Source: Punica granatum
Taxonomy: Eukaryota > Streptophyta > Magnoliopsida > Myrtales > Lythraceae
Assembly (NCBI RefSeq): GCF_007655135.1
Contig: NC_045132.1
Span: 8,928,001-8,992,000 of the forward strand
DNA: 64,000 bases
Direction of reading: 5' to 3'
Each line of letters opens with the position of its first letter. Position 1 is the first letter of the stretch. A program made the position numbers and the translations under genes. Positions 25,186 to 36,449 of this stretch are shown here, in pieces. The notes beneath the pieces are model-generated. The model did no database searches. It saw only the letters and a list, made by a program, of their open reading frames with translations, and had not been told where the DNA came from.

Positions 25186-26095
25186 ACGGGTTTATGGGCC
25201 TGTGGGTGTAGGAAGAGAAAAAGGACGGATTTATGGGCCCGTGCGGTGCAGGAAAAGTAAAGACACGGGTTTATGGGCCCGTGCGGTGCGAGAAAAGTAA
25301 AGACACGAGTTTATGGGTCCATGCGGTGGAGGAAAAGTAAAGACACGGGTTTATGGGCCCGTGCGCTGCAGGGAAAGTAAAGACACGGGTTTATGGGCCC
25401 GTGCGGTGCAGGGAAAGTAAAGACACGGGTTTATGGGCCCGTGCGATGCGAGAAAGTAAAGACGCGGGTTTATGAGCCCGTGCGGTGCAGGGAAAGTAGG
25501 GACATGGGTTTATGGGCCCGTGCGGTGCAGGGAAAGTAAAAACATGGGTTTATGGGCCCGTGCGCTGCGAGAAAAGTAAAGACACGGGTTTATGGGCCCG
25601 TGCGGTGCAGAGAAAGTAAAAACATGGGTTTATGGGCCCGTGCGATGCGAGAAAAGTAAAGACACGGGTTTATGGGCCAGTGCGGTGCAGAGAAAGTAAG
25701 GACACGGGTTTATGGGCCCGTGCGATGCGAGAAAAGTAAGGACACGGGTTTATGGGCCCGTGCGGTGCAGGGAAAGTAAAGACACGGGTTTATGGGCCCG
25801 TGCGATGCGAGAAAAGTAAAGACACGGGTTTATGGGCCCGTGCGATGCGAGAAAAGTAAGGACACGGGTTTATGGGCCCGTGCGATGTGAGAAAAGTAAG
25901 GACACGGGTTTATGGCCCCGTGCAGTGGGAGAAAAGTAAAGACACGGGTTTATGGGCCCGTGCGATGCGAGAAAAGTAAAGACACGGGTTTATGGGCCCG
26001 TGCGGTGCAGGGAAAGTAAAGACACGAGTTTATGGGCCTGTGCGGTGCAGGGAAAGTAAAGACACGGGTTTATGGGCTTGTGCAGTGCAAGATGG
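25186..26095. repeat. Tandem array of element A, about 22 copies of a 40 bp unit
   Basis: Each unit consists of GACACGGGTTTATGGGCCCG followed by TGCGGTGCAGGGAAAGTAAA or the variant ending GCGATGCGAGAAAAGTAA(A/G). Each holds a hairpin pairing CACGGG with CCCGTG. Units are nearly identical in the centre and degenerate at both edges, typical of array turnover by unequal exchange. The two linker variants are interspersed. It lies 230 bp inside the 3' LTR, the hypervariable 3' UTR position where Tat/Ogre elements are known to generate satellites. Confidence 0.95.
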
Positions 26096-27229
26096 TGGTA
26101 GTGAAGTGCATGGAATACAGGAGCAAAGATCAGTGTTAAGGAATAACGCTTAGCGCTGAAAGGACAGTTCGCTTGACACTCAGCCAAGATCACGCTGGGG
26201 TGATACAATGGTGATTATGGCTTGCGAATCGTCGTGTGACCGAGGTGCTTGTTTGATGACGGTGTCATGTGTAGTCCCGAGGTCTTTGATTTTTCGAGGA
26301 CTGGTCTCGTGCTGAGGCGGCTGCTTCGTTGAGGATGCCCCGGTCGTGCGATGAGGGACTCGAGCTCTGGGTTAGAGAGCCTACGTATCCCGACGGTTGG
26401 AAATCAGAGTTCGCCGTAGTTCTTGTGTTTGTTGTACCTGTGATCCCGACATCATTAGTAAGTCATGGGATTACTAGCGATTTGTAAGCACAGGTAAAAG
26501 GAAGTGTTTGCGACGCATGCTATTTAGTTTCGGGTCGCCTGGGCGACCCGTGGACAGTTTTTGCTTTGGTGATGCGAATGGGGGTCCCGCTTTCAAAGGC
26601 CCCATTGCGAGGCCCCCGGGACTCCTGTTAGCCTTGCATGGGCATATCGAGACGTTCTCAAAGGTACCCAAGCGGCTGTATCGGTTGTTTGATGCGCCCG
26701 TGAGCTTAGGACCCTTCTCGTCAGGGTGCTATAGGGCAGCTGCATCTGTGACCCGCATGGGGATTTCTATGCAAGTTTGGTCAGACCTCGATCTAATCAT
26801 TTCCGAAGTGTTATGACTAGACTCTCGGAAAGGAATGTTTGGGATTTTTGGCTTTATGGTAGCCGATTGAAGGGTGACTGTGACCCGTTCTGGAGTTATG
26901 CAATGACAAAGAGAAAAGGGAAAGCTTGGGAAACACGTTGCCCAAAGCTGAAAGGATACACGGGTTCACGCCTGCCGTGAAATGTACCCCCTTCTCTTCC
27001 ATCCTTCGGTTGGTGTTGGCTGTCTTTAACTGCTTGGATTGTGTGCTTGGTCGCCCGCTGTGCTTGAGGAAGAATCCGCCTTGGACGGTTGAGTTCGGTA
27101 GTAGAGCCGATCGGGGATCGTGTTAGAGTAGATAACCTGGCCATTTCCCTTGGGGATCCCTGGTCCGCGTAGTATGCGAGAGCCTAGGGTGAATGTTTTG
27201 TTTATCTCTTATTTTACTCTCATTTTGCT
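26096..27229 (-). other. Element A interior, non-coding, unrecognised
   Basis: No conserved protein motif is seen in any frame. It contains a perfect 9 bp stem palindrome at 26531-26550 (CGGGTCGCC/GGCGACCCG). GGTTAGAGAGCCTACGTATC and GGAAATCAGAGTTCGCCGTAG lie at about 26371-26420, and their origin is not known to me. The open frame at 26508-26816 has no recognisable domain. Confidence 0.5.
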
Positions 27230-27400
27230 ACGGTCACCCGCCTCGGGGTCGTACCTCTTAACCTAAAGGGGATGAACTCTCTTTTTGCAGTGATCGCCCG
27301 CCTCTGGATTTTCAGTTGTGCCTCTCTTTTGCCCTAACTTTTGCCTAGATCGCCCCGAGGGGTTTTCAACCTAGCAGACTCCATTCTTTTGTCTCTTGAG
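27230..27400 (-). repeat. Post-pol hairpin block of element A (reduced)
   Basis: CTAACTTTTGCCTAGATCG, then CCCC-GA-GGGG, then TTTTCAACCTAGC (27336-27377) aligns with the last unit of the block after pol in B and C. It shows that A descends from a coding Tat element whose 3' UTR is kept. Directly beyond 27400, where pol should begin, the sequence is unrelated. Confidence 0.75.
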
Positions 27401-29500
27401 TTTGCAAGGGCGAAGGGTTCGAATAATTCGACCTCCGAGTGCATTACATTCTGTCTCTGTCGAGGAGTTGCGTCTGCTGCTCCCCCTTTTTGTTGGGGTT
27501 TGTTGATTTCTTCTTCGAATTGGCGGTGCCGGAGTTTTATATCTCGGCGGTGCATTGTTTTGTTCATTGGCGGGTTTTTCCCGCATCTTTTCTCTCTCTT
27601 CATTGGCGGGTTTTTCCCGCTTCTTTTCGCTCTGTTTTTTTCTTGCAGCTGGGGTTTGTATTGTGCCCCTTGTATTTGTTTGAAACTCCTCAACTCTGCA
27701 TCACCGAGGCCGCTTTTGTTTGCTTTGCCCCGTGGAGACTTGATGTACTTCGTTGTCCTAGCCCAATTTTATGAGGGCTGGTTTTCTCAGAAGTTTGATT
27801 CTTGTGCACTCAAAAGCCGAACTTCGCGTCTTTTGTCCTTGCAAACTTTACAAGTCCTTTCCCCTATTGTCTAAAAAGAGAACAAAATTGCCCTAGGAGT
27901 GTGTGACCGAGGTTGTCATGATGCTTGCTGTGGAAGATGCCCATTCTTGATGCGAATGACTAGGAGCGTTCCAGTGTCGTTTGTTGGAGTGACCCACTAT
28001 GGCGACCTCAGGGCGAACTTTAACCAGGGATGCCCCAGTGTACGTCGCTTGCCGAGGTCGTGCTATCGCGAGCTTCAACCGGGGATGCCCCAGTGTACGT
28101 CACTTGGACAGTCGGATGATGATCGAGGTGGTCTCGGTGTGAATGATGAATGTGAATGCCCCGATCTTCATTGTTAATGTGACCTGTGGTGGGCGCCTTG
28201 TACAATCATCGTCCCCGATCATGCTTGTGGCTCCAGCATCAATTGTACGCCGGAGAGGTGTGCTCTTGAAGCCGATAGGCATGCTTGTTTGTCGATTGAG
28301 ACGGTTGCGCTGATGGCATGCGACTCGTTCGGATGCTTCCGTCGTCGGCTTCATAGGGGGTACCTCCTTGTCGGGCCCTTCCTTGTTGAAGTATAAGAAG
28401 AAAGACCCGATAGGAGTTCTCGAGGAGGTGTGAACCCGCACATCGCTTTTCGCCCTCGACCGGCGTGTCCCTGTGAAGGATGATAAAGAGGATGATGCAT
28501 TAGGCGATTATGCAGTGGAATATGTGGTAAGAAATGTAAGGTGGACCCATAGGAAAATCCCCTTGTCCAACGTGCGACCCATGGGGTGCCGCGCGTGGGG
28601 AACACTCAATTCCGAGATTTAGTCATTGCCACCCTGGAGTGGGCAGACCGTGGCTAGGGGCCACATAGGTGTACTTTCCCCGATTGCGAGTTGGCATGCG
28701 CAGCCGTCCTAGGGAAGGCTCGAGGAGTCGGATCCCATGAGGACAGACGAATCGAACAATTCCGACAGAACCAACAGGGCGTCTTCGGGGCTGTCCTAGT
28801 GCACCCGCGAAGGGTTCGTTCATGCCGGGAGCTCCTTTGGGAATGCATATAAATAAATGTAAAAGAGAGTTTAGGGAAGAGTGCATGTTGCCCCAGTGGC
28901 TGGTTGATGGCCACAGCGGAGGGTGGGCAGGGATCATTCTCCGGTCGGAGATGTGACCGTGCTAGTGACTTTCGCGGCAGGTGGGCAGGGATCATGCTCT
29001 GTTCGTCGGAGCTGTTGCCTGTGATCTTTTGTGGAGGGAGGGTTGGGATTCGGTGTCGAAGTTCCAAGGTACTGGACGGGAAGTGTTCATTGTCCTGATT
29101 GTGGTCGTTCAAGGTTCAAATTGCCTTCTTGTCAATTATTTCCTGCAATGGGAAGAGGAAAAGCAATGAAGGAACAAGAACTATTCGTAATTTGAATGCA
29201 ACAGTGTAGGGGAGCGAACTGGCCTGGTAGGCATCATGCAAGCACACTGAGAGACATGCACTAGGTGTGTCGAGGATGCGTGCATGGGCAAGGTAGGGGT
29301 GTGCTCGCACGACGCGGAAAGGGCACGCTCAGTTGTGCTAATGGAAGCACTTGTAGCATGGAGGGATGTGTGCTCAACCATGCAATGACGTAATCGATTG
29401 CTTGGGATTAATGGGGAGTTAGTGTTGCTTGGATGGTTGGCCCTTGAGCTATTGATTGTCTCGCCGTGGAGGAAGGGTGAGGACCATGAGAGGTCCACCT
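27401..29500 (-). other. Element A interior replacing gag-pol; unrecognised sequence
   Basis: About 2.1 kb occupies the place of pol, protease and gag. I see no RT, integrase, gag or host-gene motif. It holds small direct repeats: a 37 bp-period pair with GCGGG-TTTTT-CCCGC hairpins (27564-27620), a 56 bp-period pair sharing GGGATGCCCCAGTGTACGTC (28028-28106), and a pair sharing GTGGGCAGGGATCAT (28923 and 28981). Open frames at 27341-27874 and 28654-29112 are low-complexity or unrecognised. It could be captured genomic DNA or a diverged older interior. Confidence 0.5.
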
Positions 29501-30628
29501 ACAAAGACGGTCACAACTTTGTCTACCGTGTGGTAGTGTTAATTGTCGTATAAAACAGTAAATGGATAGGATGCATGCAATGCGTGAGTTTTCAAAAGCT
29601 AATGTTGTCGTTCACATTGACTCAACATGTTCAAAGTACAATGCAAATTTTATAAAATAGAGCCTTAAGCTGATTTGCCACCACACTCGGGATTTGAGCG
29701 AGCGCGGCCTCGGAAAGCACCGGGTCTAGGCAAGGGCCTTGCGGAGACATCTATCCTAAAGTGCATGTGCGGGCCTTCATGAGGCCCTTTCCTAGACCTC
29801 TCCAGGGCGGCGTTCGCTCAAACAAGCTTCTGATCGTATCTCTGTAGCTTGTCGCTGGTTTGGGAGAGCTCCCTCCAAGTTGTGGTTGGCCGGCGAGTTC
29901 TTCATCTCTCAGCGACCTCTCGGTGATCGAACCTAGTGTTGATGAGGTCGATCATGTTGTCCCGGAATATACACCATTCGCGTTCTGTGGCGGGTCGGTG
30001 AAGTCCTCGTGTGTTGGCGGATTTTGTCGAGGCGCGGGCAGGAGGCCGAGCAAGGCGTCCTTTACCAAGAAGACAGGAAAATCCGTTTAGGACTCGTCAA
30101 CATGAATGACATCCTAATTTTTGAAAACTGCATGATGCATGTGTGCGAAGAGAGTAAATGCCCATGGCTTAATAGAAATTACATGTACATCGCTCTTGAA
30201 ATGAAAAAGACTCAAATGGCTCGCAGGCCGACTCGATGGACTGTTGTCGGAGTCGGGTTGAAGGCTTGCATGGAGGCATAGCACAATGCATGGTTCGGTG
30301 CTACAGGGACCGTGCTATCTATGGATGGTGGCTCCCGACTCAAGGGTGTGAATTCCTTGAAATGGAGCGAGGATCTTTGGGGGCCGGTTCGGTGGCATAG
30401 CCGACTCGATGCGTTCCCTTACTCGGAACCTCTGACTAACCTAGCTTCCTATTTTGGTGCCCGTGGGATTTCGGACAAGGTACCTAGAAACCCGCTAGAA
30501 TGATGCAATGCGATGCAAGTGCGTAAAATAAATGTGCGCGAAATAAATGTGCTTAAAATAAATGTACGGAAAGCGATAAATAAACATGCAAGCAAGCAAA
30601 CGGAATTGAGCCTGAACCCACTAAGTAT
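29501..30628 (-). other. 5' leader region of element A with possible ORF1 coiled-coil remnant
   Basis: The part at 30270-30620 aligns with the leader of B (47505-47827): GGTGGCTCCCGACTCAAGGG, TCCTTGAAAT(C/G)GAGCGAG and TGAACCCACTAA are shared. It carries a 15 bp tandem repeat at 30519-30582 (GTGC..AAATAAAT). Around 29800-29880 the - strand could encode WRELSQTSDKLQRYDQKLV before a stop, which looks like coiled coil and might be the decayed C-terminus of ORF1. That last point is weak. Confidence 0.5.
30519..30582. repeat. Leader tandem repeat of element A (15 bp unit, about 4 copies)
   Basis: The units are GTGCGTAAAATAAAT, GTGCGCGAAATAAAT, GTGCTTAAAATAAAT and GTACGGAAAGCGATAAAT. The same block precedes the primer sites of B (47731-47780) and C (59988-60036). 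Confidence 0.8.
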
Positions 30629-30647
30629 GTCCCCAGTGGAGTCGTCA
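30629..30647 (-). other. Primer binding site of element A (tRNA-Arg-like)
   Basis: The + strand reads GTCCCCAGTGGAGTCGTCA, three bases from the LTR start. B and C have GTCGCCA at the end, matching a tRNA 3' CCA; A carries one C-to-T change there, presumably after insertion. Confidence 0.75.
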
Positions 30648-30650
30648 AGT

Positions 30651-31876
30651 TGTGCGCACCTGAATTTTATCTCGTCAGGGTACGCATGCGCGCGCCTATG
30701 CAACGTGGCTCGGGAGTGTCCACCTTCCCGGGGAAGCGCGACGGACGCACGTGAGAAGGAGTCGCCACTTACTGTTTACGACCCGTAGGTCGAGGGCCGT
30801 TGAGTCGCCCGGGTCTAGGGGTACGGGGTACACTTAAATGCTAAGGCAATGGTCATACGGAACCGGAAATTCCGAATTCGGGGGTTCTATTACGTGCGGT
30901 CCTATATCCCGCACGCCCTTTCGGTACTCTAGTTTGCTAGGCTTGCCGTTTTGTTTATTTATCGCGTGATTTAGGGTTGCACTTGACTCGCCCGTTTTGA
31001 CACCGTAAAGTTGATGAATTGATCAAATTGGGCCAATAATCCGAAAGATGAGTAGGCTTGTGTGTCGAGGAATCGGTTCACTATCTTTGCGTTACAGTTC
31101 ATCGAACCGTGATGGTCGATTCCCTGCGCGAACCGAAACCACGAGTATTCGAGCTTACTCTTCTCTTGGTAACTATAGGCCGACTTGATCGGTTCGACAC
31201 TCGGACCTCTCGCTCGCCGATCGGGGATCCTTACAAATGAATGAGTGAACATACGAATAAAATCCTCACAATGTTCTCTCGAATAATTACAAAGTATAAC
31301 TGAATAAATAAATGGATCCCGATCGGTTTACGTTGGGCCAATATTCCGCTCCGGCTCACCGTGTATTTTGAATAACCGATAAGTAAATTAAGGCAACGCG
31401 GGCCCAAGGAGCCGGGGGTCGGGTCCGATCGATCCAACGGTTTGTAGGAGAATCGCTTGATTCCCACTGTAACCGTTGGACCGATCGAGCTCCCGGGTGA
31501 TATCTAAACCCGTTTCACACATCCAATCCAAATTGCCTTCCACATAGGCCATCTTTGGAGTATGATGGTGAATCGAGGCTACATCTCATTAAGCACTCGG
31601 ATTGCACGTGCTCAGTGACTTAGGAGGCGTTGGACCTCGTGTTCGGTGATTTAGGGCGTTGGACCCCGTGCAACATGTAACCTATGGGCTCGGGCCCAAA
31701 CCGCAATAAATTAGCAAAGACAAGTGGAAAACAGAAGAAAAACGATAAAACTGATGAGAAATAAACATCAACTGACAAATAGAGGTGAATACAGACAAAC
31801 GGCGTATTAAGTCGAGTGTACGTGATTTAATCAGTTATTAACCGGGGTTGATTAACAAACAATGTATCTATCCTAG
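30651..31876 (-). repeat. LTR A, right copy, first segment
   Basis: It begins TGTGCGCACCTGAATTT and is collinear with 19618-20842 with few substitutions. It stops at CCTAG, the target site of element B, and resumes at 52467. Confidence 0.9.
31872..31876. repeat. Target-site duplication of element B (left copy, CCTAG)
   Basis: CCTAG directly precedes TGTACGG of LTR B and is repeated at 52467-52471. LTR A has one continuous TATCCTAGACAAAC at this place, so the empty site is known from the sister LTR. Confidence 0.95.
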
Positions 31877-34800
31877 TGTACGGACCCGAATGTGGACTCT
31901 CGTCGGGGCCCGCATTGCGCGCTTTTGGATCGCGCGGCTTGGGAGTGTCCACCTTCCCGTGGGGACGCGTGACGGACACGCGTGAGAGAAGGAGTCGCCA
32001 CTTATCATTTTACGACCCGTAGGTCGAGGGCGGATAAGTTACCCGGGTCTAGGAGTATGGAACACCTAGTGATTGTTAAGGCATTGGTCTGTGCGGAACC
32101 GAAAAATCCGTGTTCGGGGGTTCATGTTACGTGCGGGCCTATATCCCGCACGCCCTTTCGGTACTCTGGTTTGCTAGGCTTGCATGTTTTAACCGTTCGC
32201 TCACCGACTGGAATTCTTACAGAAAAGAATGTACAAAATAAAAGTCCTTACAATGTTTCTCGAAAACAATAAATACAAATTACAAATGGCTGAATTCCAG
32301 TCGACTCGCGTTCGGTTATTATTCCACTCTAACTCACCGTGAGTTTAGGGAAAAAGACCGAAGAACTGAAATTCAATGGACGCTCTCATTGAATAGGGCA
32401 TTGGACCCTGTGAGTGTTGATTAGGGCGTTGAACCCTGTGCTCGATGATTAAGGTGTTGAACCCTAATATTATTCGGCCTAGGGATCAAGCTCGACCCGT
32501 ATGGCAAACAAGTGCGGAAAGATAACACGCAACATGTTAATAACAGACAAGGTGTTTTGTATTTACCGAATGTACGTGGATTAACAAGTTTATTAATCCA
32601 AAAGTGTTTTTGCAAGTAAATGCCATATGCTAAGCAATCAAACACGTGCCAATGTTTTAGTATTCTGCTTTTGTTGGAAATTTGGAAAAGAGAATCGAAT
32701 ATCATGTGTGTGAATTGCTTTTATAGTGACTCGGTGTTGTGACACTGAATTACCACTGAATTGATCCAAACTTGTATTTTGACTCTAGATTTGGAACCTA
32801 GAGTTCCGCCTAACCATTTTCTAGGATTTGGTTAAGTCGAGTGAAATGATTAGTCCGATAACTGTATTTTGATACAGAATACCCAACTGACATCTTAAAC
32901 TGCGCTAGGATGTCGGCGAATCACGAAATGATGTTCTTGCCCTTGATTTGAAAATTTGTTTTCAGAAAAGGAGAACAACACAATAAGGATTTGGAAATAT
33001 GAGGGTTTTGAAAAGGGCATTAACACCGTTTTGTAATTCGTCGACACGAGTTACAAATTAATGTCCAATTCGTGCAAAGTTGTTTAAATTGAATGAATTA
33101 ACCGTGTAAACGTCCCGATTAACCCGTTCGTGGAATTAATACTTAAGGTTATTGCCGAATACTTTAATTGTGAAAAACGATTCGTGATTCGACGACCAAC
33201 ACGAATCCATAAGGATCGAGGATATTTGGTCCAATGACCGAAACTACCCTCGTAACCGAATGGACCCGAATGAGTCAACAATACCCGAATCCATGCATGT
33301 TTTGTTTTGAAAAGACATGTAATCGATGCTTTAACATGGGAATCGTGGAAATATCGAATGTATGATTTCATACAATCCGAGAAATGAATTAAACTCGAAA
33401 TAAGAAAATCATTCTTGATCCAAAAAGGCCAAGAAGCCCTCGGCTTCACCTTGTCAAAGATGGCCGAATACTCTCATGGCTCGATTCAAATCACAAAGAA
33501 TTTCCTTGTCTTGGTTTAATCATTTTTCGCATGCTCAAACATCAAACATGATGAAAAACACGTTTTTGACAAAAGCCGGTATTACCATGATTTGATTAAC
33601 TCATTTAAACATGCAAACATTCACAAACATGTTATTTAAGGAATCGATAAAATAATACCGGTTTCATGCATGCAAGAACAACAAAATAAACTCGGAAAAT
33701 AACTTGGATCGGGCTAAGGAGACCAATCTTAACCCGAAAAGAGCAACTCAAGTCTCGGCCATCCCATTTAGAGACTTGGCCGTGAGCTCACATGCCATTT
33801 CCGGGTCGGGATGGTCTTCCAAACAACAATCCAAACCTTTTTCCGACATGCTAGCAAGTTATAAGGTAATACACATGCATAATATAACATAAAATTGCAT
33901 AAAAGTTAAGTCTTGCAAGTTAAGTATGCATAAAATACCATAATACACCATAGCCATGCAAAAATATAAAAAGCCCTAACTCCTCTAAGTCAAGAGTGAT
34001 TTACCTAGCCTCGGGATACGAGGAAAGAGTCGGGGAAGTGTTCGAGAGTCGGGTGACTCGGTTGAACGCTTGGAAGGATGCTCGGGTGCAAAGGATGCAC
34101 GTTCGGGGAGCTAGGTGCACGGGGAATGCGGCTGGAATGCACGGGAGGCGCGCGGCGTGCGCGGGGCGCGGGCAGGCGCGCGGGCGTGCGGGGCGCGAGC
34201 GTGCGTGGGGCGCGGGAGTGCGCGTGCGCGCAGGCAGGCGCGCGGGCGTGCGCGCGGCTGGCGCTGGCGGGTCACTATTCACCCGAGAGTAGCGATTTCA
34301 CCCGAAATGCACTATTAGACCTGAAACAATAATTTAAAGACTTCAAATGGAAAAACCAATTTCACCAATGAACTCCATGGGTCCAAAATGAGTGGGATAT
34401 GAAGTTTGAGAAATTTTGAGCTTAAGTCGGGATGATGAACATCGGCTTCCGACTTAAGAACTCAAGGCTCTCTTTTGATCTTTTCGGTTTTCTTTTCTCT
34501 TCCTTCTAAGTGCTGAAGTTTTCTGGTTCTTGAGTGTTCTTGGCTATGGAGTTTGAGAGGATTTCTTGAAAGAGAAAGGTTGGAGAGAGTGTGTAAGAGG
34601 AGAAGTCATTATCTTAATCACTTTTGGGCCATTTATAGGCAAAGCTAATGACACAATTAGCAAAAGCAAGTGCTCTTAACCCCCATGCTTAGAAAATATC
34701 AAGCCTCATCCTCTTCCATTGCATTAATGAAGAAGAGATAAGACATTGATGAGCATTGATGAGCATTGATGGAGGCTTGAGTGTTGTCTTCAAACTCTTG

Positions 34801-36236
34801 GATATTTTCAAGCAAGAGTGCAAGTTGGCTTCTTGCATTGAAGAAGAAGAAGAAGCTTCTAGTGTAAAGGGTGACTCATCTTGAGTAGCCCGTGGGTCCC
34901 ACGACCGAAGAGGAGAAACCGGGAAAAAGCTCGGGTCTCGATTGATCGCGCATTCCAAGTTCGTGGTTTGAATTGAACGTCGAATTATCGATATACGTGA
35001 GGAAATGGATTTAATGAGTCCGAGATTGGCATTTTCCGTAAGAAATTGCCAAATGTCTGTATGAGGCTTGGAAGCCGGTTTTGCTCCTTTTATGCATTCA
35101 GAGCGAGGTTACCCACTTCTGACAGCATATCTTGTATCTGCATCCCACGTCGGTCATTTTGACATAAATTGTCAAATTACGTGGGCCCTTGTCTCTTAAG
35201 CCGGTAAATACAAATATGGAGCCGGAGATGTCCTAGGAGGCCGAAACTGGATTTCTCAGATTGCTTTCTGAGTTTCTTGGGCGATCTGGAGATTACTGCG
35301 ATCTCTGTTTGTTGAGATTGGGCCTCTAAGGATATGAAAAGTGCATCCGAGACCCTTAAAGCACTGCTCGAGGGGTCTAGATGAGTTGTGTGATTCATTC
35401 CGACAATTCCACATTGAGCCTCGAGAAGGCTAGCATTGTGTAAGGTAAGCATCCGGCGTCAAGTTTCCCCAAAGAGGACCTCCGGATATGGATTTTCGCT
35501 GAAAATGGCTTTTTGTGCCCCTCGGAGGTTACTCGGGAAACCGTGAAGGGTTTTGCTGTCTGTTTTGCCCAATTGTGAATGTCCGCTGGAGTTTTCAGGG
35601 CAATGTAGTGTGAACTTCGTTTGCCGTAATTCCATCAGACCAGTCTCCGGTTACGCTCTTCCGAAGAAGGGTATGCCCGTTTTGTCGTTCGGAAGTCATT
35701 CAGAGTGTCTGTATGGCTTCTAAAAGACAATATGAAGCATTGCTCGTGCTCTGTATGATTGAGGGGCATGGCCGCATCTGATATTTGGAATTAACTTTTC
35801 TCCGAAAAACCGGCATTTTTGGACTTCCACTGAAAAGTTGTCTGTATACAGAAAGTTGTTCTGTATAGAGCAGATGATTTGCAAAATGCCTTTAGGGACA
35901 CTTTTCATATGTTTGGCATTGGAGTGGATTTTTGGAGTCCAATATTGGCTATCTTCCGATGATCGAGCGAACTATCGGAAAATAGAACTGTCCGTGTGAT
36001 ATACTGAAAATGCCGGTTTTGGATATTGCTGAGCTCTCTAGTCACTCTATTACCCTTTGGTGACCCCTGGAGTCCTTCTGTCATATGCATGTGTCATTTG
36101 CCTGATTTTGCCGACTTGAGGATGAATAGTGATTTTCTGCTCTATTAAGTCGTTTTTCTGTATTCTGCTCAGGCTGGGCTTGGATCATTGCTGATATTGT
36201 CGTTTGGAAAAGGTGAGCCAAAATGGGGTGCTGACA
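31877..36236 (-). repeat. LTR B, left (3' LTR in element sense), 4360 bp
   Basis: It runs from TGTACGGACCCGAATGTGG to AAAATGGGGTGCTGACA. It matches 47850-52466 closely but lacks 249 bp corresponding to 48165-48413: here TTGCATGTTTTA joins ACCGTTCGCTCACC at 32191. The GGACCCT minisatellite is at 32393-32470 and an extreme GC block at 34135-34270. Frames in the GC block are not genes. Confidence 0.95.
34631..34638 (-). promoter_or_regulatory. TATA box of left LTR B
   Basis: The - strand reads TTTGCCTATAAATGGCCC, identical to 50860-50867 in the other LTR. U3 is then about 1.6 kb and R plus U5 about 2.7 kb. Confidence 0.7.
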
Positions 36237-36253
36237 GCTTGCCCCTCTTTGAC
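36237..36253 (-). other. Polypurine tract of element B
   Basis: The - strand reads TCAAAGAGGGGCAAGC, immediately before the 3' LTR. Confidence 0.85.
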
Positions 36254-36449
36254 TGCATGCTCGAGTAGAGGATGCAGCCAAAGAAGAGGATGCAGCCAAA
36301 GACTTCAGAAGTGCCCCAATTTGATAGAAATGATTGACATGGAATTTTCGATAACAGTCTTCTCCCTCTTACTTTGGATATGTGGGGATGTTATACCTGA
36401 TGCAGAAATGTAAAAGTCAGGATGAACCTGAGGGAATGGACCCCTAAAC

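Noticed and set aside
25186..26095. Regular 40 bp repeats resembling a CRISPR array
   Set aside because: Units are head to tail without unique spacers, and the context is a plant LTR retrotransposon, so it is a tandem repeat.
27341..27874. 177-residue frame with hydrophobic stretches that could be read as membrane segments
   Set aside because: It overlaps the post-pol hairpin block and a direct duplication; the hydrophobicity comes from T-rich repeats. No family recognised.
34001..34332. Arg/Ala/Gly-rich frames in the GC block of LTR B (and 50217-50561)
   Set aside because: Open only because GC-rich sequence lacks stop codons, on both strands and in several frames.
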